Source of the DNA: Tillus elongatus
Taxonomy: Eukaryota; Arthropoda; Insecta; Coleoptera; Cleridae
Direction: 5' to 3'
Length of the DNA stretch: 64,000 nt
NCBI GenBank assembly: GCA_964006375.1
Contig: OZ023264.1
Location: 11,046,225 to 11,110,224, forward strand
Position numbers and translations under genes: made by a program. This document shows, one piece after another, positions 1 to 59,900 of the stretch. Positions within the stretch are counted from its first letter, which is position 1; every line of letters starts with the position of its first letter. A model generated the notes under the pieces. That model ran no database searches. It worked only from the letters and a program-made list of their open reading frames with translations, and was not told the DNA's origin.

Positions 1-22246
<22,246 letters not shown>

Positions 22247-22560
22247 AATCCTTGACTACAATTCACATTAAAACTTCATACAAGTCACTTATGCATATAT
22301 TCCTCCCACAAACCGTACTAATAATAATAATAATAGTAATAATAATGATAATGATATGACACAATTAGAATGGTCGTTGAAAATGTAAGAGGAATTGCGC
22401 CTCGCATTGATGTGAAAAAAGTAAAATCGTAAGCTTTTATACACCTGCAAAAGGTACATTAGATACACATACACGTATTTCAATGTCTTGTCCTTCATCC
22501 TTGACAATTATACTCTCTCACCGCAATTCGAACTTGCATTTGATATTGTTGATCAATTAG
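22247..22560 (-). promoter_or_regulatory. Probable 5' UTR/promoter region of the NRF-6-like gene
   Basis: Upstream of the start codon on the minus strand there is a TATA-like ATATATGCAT at 22300-22291, about 45 bases before the ATG, then an imperfect ATT-type microsatellite near 22317-22350. No transposon is recognised from 22247 to about 22815. Promoter function is inferred from position and the TATA-like string only. Confidence 0.25.
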
Positions 22561-22815
22561 TGCAATAACAATATAATTTACCCATTGTTATCGTTAAAAG
22601 ATATTTTATATAGCGCGAACAAAATTTCCACAATCTTTAAGAATCCAAGAGGTACTAGAAGAAGTAGAGTTTGTAGATTTTAATTTATTTCATTAGCGAA
22701 TTTTTATGTAGCAATTTTTATTGAACTTCCTTGAAAGAGAAAATTGTTTGTCATTTTCTTGAAAGAAGAAATTTAGATAAATAAACAAATTGATTTACAT
22801 TATTTTATAGAAAAG

Positions 22816-23127
22816 TATGGACGCAGCAAGTGCGTTATCGAAGTGAATTTTCATTAAAATGTTTTTTATAACAAATATGTCTCTTTTTTTAATGAAAGCA
22901 GGTATGAAATTTGGTTACCAGTATAATCTATATAGTAGAAACAATATAATTTCATCAAAATGACTTTATTGTTTGAAAATGTACAAAAATGTTCCGAAAA
23001 TAAACTTAAAATGTCTCCAAAAAAACTTGTTCCTGACCAACGATTGTTAGGTTAATAGCAAATTGAGCTGTTGAAATTTGAAACTTTAATGAAAATTCGC
23101 TACCATAACACAGTTTCTGCGTCCAGT
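22816..23127. repeat. MITE-A copy 5
   Basis: Left end TGGACGCAGCAAGTGCGTTA, right end CATAACACAGTTTCTGCGTCCA; interior with GGTTACCAGTATAATC. Confidence 0.82.
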
Positions 23128-23146
23128 AGAAATTAAAATCGGTTGC

Positions 23147-23720
23147 AGAAAAGAACAAGCACTTGTGAAGCCACGAGGAAGTCTACAGCTGTATTAAGTA
23201 TGGAACGGTTTCACTAGGGCAATAACAAACAACCAGGTGTGCTATTTAAATTCAATTAAGTCTTAAAAGTTTTCATCTCGTCCTAATTGAATTTGTCATA
23301 CAAAAACTGGCTAAAAAATTCATCCGAATTACACAATCTGATCAGATAACGGTAAAATGAAATAAAACACTAAAAGAATTTAAAAAAAAAGTGGTCACTA
23401 ACTGGGATTAGAACGCATGTTACAGGAGTCCATTATTAAATTTACTCTGCTCCCTCCACCACTCGGCTATTCTCGACATGACAGATCTATGTACTCACAA
23501 GTATATACACTAGCATATTAATTTGCTAACGTATTGATTTTTTACACCATACAATTTTTGTTTAAAATGGATTTTTTTTCTCATATTTTAACGAAATGAT
23601 GGAAAATGACAGCTGGAACATAGATCTTGGAGCTTGTTAGTCATTTCTAGCCGTATTTTTTACGCACAAGGCGCTAATGCGTACTAATGTACAACTACCA
23701 GAATTATCAATTTTCACGTG
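23147..23720 (-). mobile_element. tRNA-containing dispersed repeat, minus copy
   Basis: About 570 bp alignable by eye with 41675-42235. The middle (about 23487-23398, minus strand) is tRNA-like: GCCGAGTGGTGGAGGGAG (A-box-like, Leu/Ser-style) and CGTTCTAATCCC (B-box-like). The 3' part shares the CCGTTCCATACTTAATACAG and CACAAGTGCTTGTT segments with the other copy and with a fragment at 39423-39500. At 23730-23760 a lone MITE-A-like end follows. Confidence 0.7.
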
Positions 23721-24136
23721 TAAGACGAAAATTCGCAACCATAACGCACTTTCTGCGCCTAAAATCTTTTCAACACAAATGTATTGTTGCTGTTTAGTAA
23801 TACAGTACCTACATGCATTGATTAACAACTTGAATCTTATGCAAACAACCACTTTCTTATTTGTTTGATGGGATGTTAAAATCATAATATTACACTACAG
23901 TGGACGGCCGAAGGCACTTGTTAGTGTTGGTTAAAATTAAAAGCTGGATTATTATTTACCTACTCCTGTTTATATTAACCTTAGAATATAGGTCGTTATT
24001 TTATATTGTAAAATTCTAAGGTAGTAGCGGAGTCAATTTCGAGGTTATCTTCTTCTTCTTTGTTAATCACGTCTGTTAGTTTCGAGGTTATGCTTAGAAC
24101 GCGCACGTTTCTCTCATGACTCCTGTCAGTTAACAA

Positions 24137-25714
24137 ATGACGGATATCATTTTCAAAACCAAAAAGGTACGAAAGATGCTCTCTTCTCTTAATACCAGGA
24201 AAGCCTCTGGCCTTGACGAGATCCCAGCAATTGTTTTCAAAAAATGCGCACCAGAGCTTGCTCCTGGCCTGACTCGTCTGTTTCAGACATCTTATAATAA
24301 AGGCATATTCCCTAGTAACTGGAAAACTGCTCGTGTACAACCCATCCCCAAGAAAGGATCCAAAGCGCTTCCCAGCAACTACAGGCCCATTTCTCTCTTT
24401 TCAGTCGTCTCTAAAGTGATGGAAAAGTATATAAACACCGAATTACTAAAATTTCTTGAAAAACACAGTCTAATCCAGGACAGGCAGTATGGATTCCGTC
24501 AGCGCAGATCGACTGCCGACCTCCTTTCCTTTGTCACCCATTCTTGGAACAAGTCTATGGAACAACACGGTGAATCCCAGATTGTTGCTCTAGACATATC
24601 CAAAGCATTCGACCAGGTCTGGCACGCAGCGCTGCTTAATAAACTTCCGGCCTATGGCCTACCACCAAAACTCTGTATGTGGACAGCAAATTTCCTCTCC
24701 AACAGGAGCATATCTGTTGTTGTGGATGGCCATTCCTCTAAACTGTATCCAATTAATGCAGGAGTTCCTCAAGGTTCAGCTTTAGCCCCTACTTTGTTTC
24801 TTCTCCACATCAATGACCTCCTCTCGAGCACATCCAACCCAGTTCACAGCTACGCGGACGACATCACCCTCCATTCAAATATACAATATTCTAAGCCTGT
24901 CCCTTTAGCCCAATTAGATGAGGATCGCAGACTCATGGAGGGTTCTGTCTCCATGGATCTCCAAAAAATATTAGACTGGGGAAGTAGAAATCTTGTACAA
25001 TTCAACCCCACCAAAACTAAGTCTTGCTTTCTTTCTCACAAGAGATACACCAGCACTAGACCCATCACAATGAACAACCAAGTTATTCAAAGTAATGAGT
25101 CATTTTCTCTTGTTGGCATTTCTGTGGATCTAAATCTTAATTGGCACCAACATGTCACATCAATTGCAGAAGCGGCTGCTAAGAAATTAGGTTTCCTCTT
25201 CCGGGCTCGCAAATACTTTTCACCAGCTAATCTCTATACCTTATATACTTCACAAATAAGGCCAAACCTTGAATACTTCTCCCACATCTGGGATGCCGCT
25301 GCCGCTTCTACACTCGCTATCCTGGACTCCATTCAAAAGAGAGCTATACGTCTCATCGGTGACCCTACCCTCACCCAAAGGCTGCCATCCCTTGCCCACC
25401 GACGTGCCGTTGGTGACCTCTCTCTCTTTTATAGATATCTGCACGGGCACTGCTCAGAGGAGCTTTCCTCCATAGTTCCCCCACCTGCCGCCCCCAACAG
25501 ATCCACTAGGGGAACAGAGCGAATGCACCCTTTTACTGTCCACGTCACCAGACATAGAACATCTTGTTATACCCGCTCTTTTGTCCCGAGGACTTCCAAG
25601 TTGTGGAATTCCTTGCCGGCACATGTTTTTCCTTCTCCTCCGAACCTCCAAACCTTCAAGTCCAGAATTAACAAGCTGCCTCTTTCCTCCTTGTCAACAC
25701 CCACGGTACGATAG
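24137..25714 (+). CDS. Reverse transcriptase region of CR1-like element B (525 codons, open)
   Basis: Uninterrupted frame covering the RT domain and C-terminal tail of ORF2. Motifs in order: LNTRKASGLDEIP (~23-35); PKKGSKALPSNYRPISLFS (~72-90); QYGFRQRRSTADLLSF (~117-132); motif A ALDISKAFDQVWHAALLNKL (~148-167) with catalytic Asp; motif B AGVPQGSALAPTLFLLHIND (~206-225); motif C HSYADDITLH (~235-244) with the DD pair; thumb region WHQHVTSIAEAAAKKLGFLF (~333-352); C-terminal SFVPRTSKLWNSLP. The upstream endonuclease domain is missing through 5' truncation, so it is not autonomous. The first Met is just the first ATG in the remnant. The lack of stops, compared with about seven broken sister copies, suggests a recent insertion. 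Confidence 0.88.
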   Translation: MTDIIFKTKKVRKMLSSLNTRKASGLDEIPAIVFKKCAPELAPGLTRLFQTSYNKGIFPSNWKTARVQPIPKKGSKALPSNYRPISLFSVVSKVMEKYINTELLKFLEKHSLIQDRQYGFRQRRSTADLLSFVTHSWNKSMEQHGESQIVALDISKAFDQVWHAALLNKLPAYGLPPKLCMWTANFLSNRSISVVVDGHSSKLYPINAGVPQGSALAPTLFLLHINDLLSSTSNPVHSYADDITLHSNIQYSKPVPLAQLDEDRRLMEGSVSMDLQKILDWGSRNLVQFNPTKTKSCFLSHKRYTSTRPITMNNQVIQSNESFSLVGISVDLNLNWHQHVTSIAEAAAKKLGFLFRARKYFSPANLYTLYTSQIRPNLEYFSHIWDAAAASTLAILDSIQKRAIRLIGDPTLTQRLPSLAHRRAVGDLSLFYRYLHGHCSEELSSIVPPPAAPNRSTRGTERMHPFTVHVTRHRTSCYTRSFVPRTSKLWNSLPAHVFPSPPNLQTFKSRINKLPLSSLSTPTVR

Positions 25715-25760
25715 TATTTAGGCTGTAAGCCCTCGTGGTGTGTTGTTGAAATTAAAAAAA
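24137..25760 (+). mobile_element. CR1-like non-LTR retrotransposon copy B, 5'-truncated, open RT frame
   Basis: The best copy of the dominant non-LTR family. It starts abruptly at 24137 and ends with CCTCGTGGTGTGTTGTTGAA plus an A-rich tail at about 25747-25767. Possible short target duplication AACAA(AT) on both sides. It lies 5' of the RSPH gene, upstream of the NRF-6-like start. Confidence 0.9.
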
Positions 25761-25796
25761 AAAAACAAATAATGGTGTTGTCAAATTAAACTAGGG

Positions 25797-26586
<790 letters not shown>

Positions 26587-27053
26587 ATCCGCTCTTTCCA
26601 GTAGAACTGTCAAATGCGCGAGTTACTATTGGAAAAACTTTACGATGACGTCACAAAAAAGGTTGTATGTCAAAATGTGCATATTCAAGTCTCATGTTTG
26701 ACATGGGTCAACGATTTTTTTTTGTTTGGCTCCTAAAGATTTAACGAAATTTGTTCCATTCTGTGCGGACGCACTGTATAGTAAAAAGTGTATATCATTT
26801 GTCTGAAAATTCTCCACCGTAAATCACTTGCTGCGGGCAGACTTTTTTACTTTTATCAACACACGAAATATACGTTAGCTACTAGAAACTAGTTATCTAC
26901 CTTAAATTCTGAAAATATTTTTCAGTATCTATTGACTTACTCATCGTCTTTCATACGTCATCAAAATCCCAGTAATAACAATGATTTTTTGGTTGCTGAC
27001 ATTATAATTGTCATTAGTTTTTAACATTACGTCACTTATTACAAACTATCAAA

Positions 27054-52782
<25,729 letters not shown>

Positions 52783-53780
52783 ATCACTTATTCCTCATTA
52801 ATTTATTTCTAGGTTATGTTATTGCTGTTGAGTGGTTATGGTTATAGCATGTTTTATTTTAATTACTTTTTTCAAATATCATAAGCATTGTTATATTTAA
52901 GATGAAATTTTCTTGTTTTTCTCATTAAACAAGATATACCTACGAGATATATTTTTGTTTTATTTTGCCAAGATTTTTGTTTAAATTGGTGAATAGTCAT
53001 CTTTCATTTTCTTATACTTACCCTGTTTACAGAAGACGGAGGTTCGGCCTTAGACTAGGGAGAGAACTTCCTTCTCTCTAGTCTAAGGGTTCGCCTAAAT
53101 TTCCAGTTTCCACGTTGGCTAGGTGAAACCATGATATAATGACTTAGAAGAGATATGATATTGCGCATATGCCCCGCCCCCTCCTATGACGTCACGCGGT
53201 GAGTGACGTTATAGAAGTCCAACTACACACTTAAAACAAAGTCATTCGCAATCAAAAAGTTTCCACACGTCAGTTTAATGCGGTTGAAGTTACGCGTATA
53301 TTATCTTCTTCAGATAATATAGATCGCAGCATTAAATTTTATCTTTTTCATTTTTATTACTTCCAACTGCATGCACTTAAATATTAGTAAAATACGTAAT
53401 TTGTTAAGAGGTTGTGATGAAATGTCAAACCCCACTGTACGCCAGCATATTATTGTTGCATTGGACTCACCATTTAACGCCATGCGCGTGACAGGTCTAA
53501 AAAAATGTAGTCTGAATATCATATCTCTCGTTGTCTCGTTATTTATATCATGAGGTGAAACTGCCCCTTGGCATTGGTGATGGGCGTGTGAAAATAAACT
53601 GACGCAAAACAAACAAAAAACAATACATTTTCTCACGCTCTTATTATGGCTATAGTAGATACTTACATCTCCAATGTTAAGAAATATTAGACAAGATGTT
53701 TGGAAGTCGAGGTACAAACACAGTGGTGAATTTAGAACCCAGTCAGTAGGTTAGGTTATATAGTTAGCGAGCTATTTCAG
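52783..53780. other. RSPH 3' flank, two hairpins
   Basis: After the RSPH 3' end: an inverted repeat at about 53049-53091 (CCTTAGACTAGGGAGAGAA and its near-perfect inverse around CTTCC), and a second at 53294-53321 (TATATTATCT..AGATAATATA) flanked by TTTAATGCG/CGCAGCATTAAA-like arms. 53553-53620 ends in an A-rich tail (AAAACAAACAAAAAACAATA) like a retroelement 3' end. No gene seen. Confidence 0.5.
52924..52929 (+). terminator. Rsph4a: Probable poly(A) signal of RSPH (ATTAAA)
   Basis: ATTAAA lies 142 bases after the stop codon; a T-rich stretch (TTTTTGTTTTATTTTG) follows about 25 bases later. The only good signal in the first 200 bases of 3' sequence. Confidence 0.5.
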
Positions 53781-54300
53781 TCCAGTGCGAACTTCAGTAT
53801 CCCCTAGTAAGTTATTTTGGCCTATTTCCGTCCACCAACATACAACGACAACCTTTGGAACAAAACCGCCAGTTCTCATATTTCCACGGGCAACTTAAGG
53901 TGTGGAGTTTTAAGAACCCACTTCAACAAAACTTTCATCATGTCTGGAAAACAATTGATGAGTAACACAGAAAATGTGAAATTAGGTGTTCCACGAGGAT
54001 CAGTATTGGGACCGTTATTATTTTTGTTATATATCAGTGAACTACCAGGTGTGATCATTGAACTATGCAGTTTGCTGACGATACTGCAATAAGTGTTGAC
54101 GTTGGCACTGAATAAAATATCAGACTGGTTTAGAAACAATGAATCTAAAATTAAATATCAAGCAACAATACAACATTTGTCAACTTTAATTAAACTAATT
54201 GCACTCAACTGCATTATGATGATAGTGCATTTCTGTCAGTTGGTGATGATGAGACTTTTCTGGGCTTTAAGTTGAGACACAAAAATGTACTGGAAATTAT
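53780..54300 (+). pseudogene. Decayed non-LTR reverse transcriptase fragment
   Basis: LGVPRGSVLGPLLFLLYISE (motif B with Q to R), then, one frame over, FADDTAISVDVGTE (motif C) and DWFRNNESKIK-like sequence. Stops throughout. Different family from the CR1-like copies. 54300-54540 adds nothing recognisable. Confidence 0.65.
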
Positions 54301-54574
54301 ATTAGTCCAGACTGAAATATGGTGTGATATTTTGAGGGAATTCAGTAGAAACTCTAGGATCTTTGTTTTTCAAAAGGCGTTTGTTCGACAAACTTTAATT
54401 TGAAACATAGGGAAACATGTAGAAATATTTTGAAGTGTAACAAGTTACTTACCTTTCTTTCTATTTATGCTTCAAAATGTTTCAAGTAACTAGGGTACAG
54501 GTAAAATTGTCAGAGGCAAAATTGGTACAAGAACAAAAATGACAATAAGTGATGATGAACAAATCAAATAGCGC

Positions 54575-54850
54575 AGGAATTGTTCCCCAAACACGAAGTC
54601 AAAGAATGTCCGAGAGTGGAGGTGAAGTCGGAGAATATTCCACCTTGTACAGATGAAGAAATAAGGGAAGCAGACCTACTAAAGCTGCAGGCCCATGAGG
54701 TATACAGATCGAGGTTGTTAAGGCAGTAGCAGAACATAAACCAGAGATATTACAAGTTCTGATAAATAAAATAATCAGTGATGGAAGTTTCCTGACAGAA
54801 TGGAAGACTGCTCGATTGGTGTTGTTAATAAAATGTCAAAAAAAAAAAAT
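54575..54850 (+). pseudogene. R1-type RT N-terminal fragment
   Basis: QELFPKHEVKECPRVEVKSE, NIPPCTDEEIREAD, then (frame-shifted) AAGP.GIQIEVVKAVAEHK, EILQVLINKIISDGSF and WKTARLVLLIK. These are the fingers of an R1/I-group RT (EEI..A...K..KA.GPDGI..E..K). It could be the 5' neighbour in family of 51100-52400 but is more decayed. 54850-55165 is unassigned apart from a C run at 55117-55128. Confidence 0.6.
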
Positions 54851-55164
54851 GTGCTCATAGGGATATTGCGAATGACTATTGTTCTGTACGAATCAAGGCA
54901 AGCTTAAATTTAAAATGACGGTAGTGAGTAGGTGGTAGTGGACTTTTCCTCTACGTGATAGTAAAGGATTTTTTTCACGCCCGAGGACGTACCACCCCTT
55001 ACATCAAGGTGTGAAGTCCCAACGGACGTTTCCGGTTCTGGTGTATGAGTCAGTTTCCCTTATAAGCAAAAATGATTATGGCTCCTCCTTGTATAAAAGA
55101 TTCCAGAGATAAAATTACCCCCCCCCCCGATCTCCGGGAGAGGGTTGTGCAGTGGGCACCGGCA

Positions 55165-56650
55165 TCAAATTTTACATATCCTCGAATATATGTGGCCAAA
55201 ATTCTAACCTGAACTCCGTCCACCATGTCCTACAGACTAATAGGCCCCTAACACCGAAACCCAAATCAGTGCCAAAACAGCCACTAATCACCCTAATTTC
55301 CCGGGGTATGAGCTCCTTACTTCCTTTAGATTGCATGGAGGTGTGTGCGCATATGTCCGTAGCAATCTACCCTGCACCAGACTCCCCAATTTAGAAGCTG
55401 GAAGAAAAGACATACTTTGGATGAAACTCCTTCTCAGTGCTGCAAATAAATTCATGTGTTGCATTTACCAGTCACCTTCTGACAACAACTTTGTCCAGCT
55501 CTTCGACTACTTTTCTGAAAAAAACGACCACCTGATTTCTGAATATCCTTCCTCCGAGGTCACTATTCTTGGTTACCTCAATGTCCATAATAAGGAATGG
55601 CTAGGATCTTCAAAAACCGATCCACAAGGGAGAGCAGTGGAGGCCTTCGCAGTCAGCAATTCTTTAGCCAATATGGTTCAGCAACCTACTTACTTTCCTC
55701 GCATCCCATCACACAGCTCAAATCCCTTGGATCTTCTTCTTACTACAAAACCAGAATGCTATAAGACATCAGTCACCGCCCCCCTTTGGTCGCTCAGATC
55801 ACGGCATGGTCACTGCTTCCTGTGCAATGCAAACAGAGGTCACCACACCCATGTATCGTTTAGCACTACAACTCCACGAACTGGGACGAAATGCGGGATT
55901 ACTTTTCCTCATTTCCATGGGCGTCTGTCTGCTTCTCTCATCCTGACCCCTCTTATATCTCACAAAACGTCACCGAAATAATCCAAGCTGGCATGGAATT
56001 ATTTATTCCACGTACACAGAAAACCTCTTCAGCCACTCAAAAGCCCGGGTTCTCTAAATCCTGTGACAAGGCCAGACTTGAAAAGGTCAAAGCTCACAAA
56101 AAGCTTTTACACAATCCCAGTCAAGAAAACCGTCAAGCATTCAATGACGCAAGAAACCGCTATGTCCGCATTCTTTCTGAGGCAAAAAAACTCGTTTAAT
56201 AACCACATCAAAAACAAAGTCCTCTCAAGCTCCAACGGCAGCAAACCCTTCTGGACTCTTGCTAAATATATTGGGAATAATTTCTGCAAGAGCACATTCC
56301 CACCTCTTGTTTCAGGGGATGAAATTGTTTCTACTGCCCTGGGCAAGGCTGAACTTTTTGCCTCGTTGTTCGCTGCCAATTCTCTACCAGGGGGACAGAG
56401 CGAATGCACCCTTTTACTGTCCAGGTCCCCAGACATAGAACATCTTGTTATGCCCGCTCTTTTGTCCCGAGGATTTCAAAGTTGTGAAATTCCTTGCCGG
56501 CACATGTTTTTCCTTCTCCTCCGAACCTCCAAACCTTCAAGTCCAGAATTAACAAGTTGCCTCTTTCCTCCTTGTCGACACCCATGGTACAATAGTATTT
56601 AGGATGTGAGCCCTCATGGTGTGTTGTTGAAATAAAAAAAATACAAAAAT
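55165..56650 (+). mobile_element. CR1-like non-LTR copy E, endonuclease joined to 3' tail (RT deleted)
   Basis: Endonuclease region in two frames: FYISSNICGQNSNLNSVHHV, then GGVCAYVRSNLPCTR, CCIYQSPSDNNFVQLFDYFS, SEVTILGYLNVHNKEWLGSS (expected catalytic GDFN reads GYLN) and HSSNPLDLLLTT. After CTTTTTGCCTCGTTGTTCGC the sequence jumps at about 56385 to the 3' end (GGGGGACAGAGCGAATGCAC), dropping about 1.2 kb of RT, and ends with GGTGTGTTGTTGAAATAAAA at about 56635. It lies just beyond the NEMF poly(A) site, on the opposite strand. Confidence 0.85.
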
Positions 56651-56707
56651 ACAAAAAATATTAACAATATAACCTTTATTCCAGAACAAAAGAATTATAA
56701 AACAGTT

Positions 56708-56713
56708 TTTATT
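56708..56713 (-). terminator. NEMF: Poly(A) signal of NEMF (AATAAA)
   Basis: AATAAA on the minus strand 42 bases after the stop codon; retroelement copy E begins within about 60 bases downstream. Confidence 0.65.
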
Positions 56714-56754
56714 GTATTGTAAAATTAAAAGTATCTACTTATTAATTTATTTAC

Positions 56755-56953
56755 TTATTTTTTAAGTGTTTGCAGTCTTGGAGCTGACAATTTAACTTTC
56801 CCTGGTAAATTCCTAGCTAACTGTTCATCCTTTACAGCCTTCAATAAATCCTTTTCTCTAGGAGTAATAGTACGATCCTTTAAAAACATTGCAACTGCTG
56901 TTTTAGCTGCCTTTCCACGTCTACCAGTTCCTGGCGTAAGCTTTACTTTGAAC
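56755..56953 (-). CDS. NEMF: NEMF last exon (end of NFACT-C)
   Basis: Acceptor TTGGTTTTAG|G. Encodes FKVKLTPGTGRRGKAAKTAV, AMFLKDRTITPREKDLLKAV and NLPGKVKLSAPRLQTLKK, then TAA. 65 residues. Confidence 0.96.
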
Positions 56954-59900
56954 CTAAAACCAAATAAATAATATCAGGATACTGAAATACACTAATGTTC
57001 ACCTATAACAAACCCAGTTGTTACGAACTTTGTTTGTTTTTTATGTCGACAATGAGGAAAGAGGCAACTTGTTAATTCTGGACTTGAAGGTTCGGAGAAG
57101 GAAAAACATGTGCCAACAAGGAATTCAACAACTTTGAAGTCCTCGGGACAAAAGAGCGGGCATAACAAGATGTTCTATGTCTGGTGACCTGGACAGTAAA
57201 AGGGTGCATTCGCTCTGTTCCCCTGGTAGATCTGTTGGGGGCAGCAGGTGGAGGAACTATGGAAGAAAGCTCCTCTGAGCAGTGCCCGTGCAGATATTTA
57301 TAAAAGAGTGGTCACCAACGGCACGTCAGTGGGCGAGGGATGGCAGCCTTTGGGTGAGGGTAGGGTCACCAATGAGACATATAGCTCTCTTCTGAATGGA
57401 GTCCAGGATAGCGAGTGTAGAAACGGCAGCGGCACCCCAGATGTGGGAGCAGTATTCTGAGGTTTGGCCTTATTTGTGAAGTATATAAGGTATAGAGCTT
57501 AGCTGGTGAAAAGTATTTGCAAGCCCGGAAAAGGAAACCTAATTTCTTAGCAGCCGCTTCTGCAATTGATGTGACATGTTGGTGCCAATTGAGATTTCGA
57601 TCCACAGAAATGCCAACAAGTGAAAAGGACTCATTACTTTGAATAACTTGGTTGTTCATTGTGATAGGTCTAGGGCTGGTGTATCTCTTATTTGATAGAA
57701 AGCAAGACTGAGATTTGGTGGAGTTGAATTGTAGAAGATTGCTACTTCCCCAGTTTAATATTTTTTGGAGATCCACAGAGACAGAACCCTCCATGAGTCT
57801 GCGATCCTCATCTAATTGAGCTAAAGAGATAGGCTTAGAATATTGTATATTTGAGTGGAGGATGCTGTCGTCTGTGTAACTGTGAACTGGGTTGGATGTG
57901 CTAGAGAGGAGGTCATTGATGTGGAGAAGAAACAAAGTAGGGGATAAAGCTGAACCTTGAGGGACTCCTGCATTAATTGGATACAGTTTAAAGGAATGGC
58001 CATCCACGACAACAAAAATGCTCCGGTTGGAGAGGAAATTTGCTGTCCAGGTACAGAGTTTTGGTGGTAGGCCATAGGCCGGAAGTTTAAGCAGCGCTGC
58101 ATGCCAGACCTGGTCGAATGCTTTGGATATGTCTAGAGCGACAATCTGGGATTCACCGTGTAGTTCCATAGACTTGTTCCAAGAATGAGTGACAAAGGAA
58201 AGGAGGTCGGTAGTTGATCTGCGCTGACAGAATCCATACTGCCTGTCGTGGATTAGACTGTCTTTTTTAAGAAATTTTAGTAATTCGATGTTTAAATACT
58301 TTTCTATCACTTTAGAGACGGCTGAAAGGAGATAAATAGGCCTGTAGTTGCTAGGAAGCGCTTTGGATCCATTCTTGGGGACGGGTTGTACCTGAGCAGT
58401 TTTCCGGTTACTAGGGAATATGCCTCCATTGTAAGATGTCTGAAACAGACGAGTCAGGACAGGAGCAAGTTCTGGTGCGCATTTTTTGAGAACAATTGCT
58501 GGGATCTCGTCAATTACAACAGTGCACAATAAAATAAAAATATTATTTTCATTTATTTCAGATCTACTTATAATAATTTACCTCAGTTAACTATTTAACT
58601 AATTGATACTAACTTGTAATTGGCAAGAGTATTATAAGGTGCAACAACAGGAACTGAAAATAATAGTTCATCATCACCAAATGGAATCCCCGTCAAAGTA
58701 TCTATCATATCGACGTCAGCCTGCACCAACGGTTCATCATCTTCACCACCCCCATCATCGCCTTCTTGGTTCCTGGATGCCTGAACTCTGGGTGCTTTTG
58801 GTTCATTCTTTTTGTTAGTTTTAGTGAAGGTATCTTTTCCCTTCTTATTTTTCTTTGGTTGTTTTGGAGATCCTGAAGACTAAAACAGAAATTAATACAA
58901 AATTAAGTGGTGAAGAAAATGGAATGTAAAAAAATCATTTCCTATGCTATGTGATTGCAACTTGATTGAATTCGACTTTTGATTGTCATAAAAATCTTGG
59001 AAGCTTCCTTGTAACTAGAACAGGATCATACCTTTAAAATTTCCATGCGAAGCTTGCGCTCTTCTTCATCCTGATCAGCATATTTTTCCTTGATCTTTTT
59101 TAATTTACTCTTTTGGCCTCTTTTAACAAGCTGCTGTTTATTAGGATTTGATTCCTTACTAACTAAAACAATAAACTTTTTTAAGTGATAACAATATTAC
59201 AATAAGCATAACATTAAAAACAACAACATACTTAGATAGGGTGTTCATACCATCACCCTATTTTTTTAAATAAATAAACATTAACTTTTTTTTATAGAAA
59301 GGTATACTTGTAACATAGTCATCTTATTCTCAGTCAATTTACTAATGACTTACCTATAACGATCAAAATACTCACTTTTTTGTTGTTCTTTCTGTACTTT
59401 GGTTTTTGATTCACTGTTGCCTCGACTTCTTTGAGTTGGTTTTATCACAACTGGTTTATCATCTCCCAAATAAACAACATTTTCAGCATCCTTATTATGT
59501 TCCTCCAACTTAAGTCCAGAGTCCTTGATGATTTCGACTCTAAAATATATAAATAAATGGTTTTGAATTTTGTTTTATTTTTATTTTTAGAAAAAACTAG
59601 AGCTGATATAAATTGAAAACTTTAAAAAGCTCTACAATATTTGGAACAATATTGTTGCATACTATATGGTTCTGGATTTGTTGACTAACAAAACACAGCT
59701 TTTTAAACTACTAATTTATTATAACCAACTGTTTCCCAACACCAGTATCGACTAAAATATTTCTGTCTATTATTAAATGTCCATAGAACTATATTCCATT
59801 ATTCGCCTTCTATGATCGCTTCTTATACACCAACACTTACTGATGGCTCGCTTAATACTCTATAATCACTTATTCTACACCACACTGACTCCATACTGAA

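Noticed and set aside
24137..25714. Host telomerase or other domesticated RT
   Set aside because: The same protein is found in seven further truncated copies in this window, with a shared A-rich 3' tail; it is a LINE.
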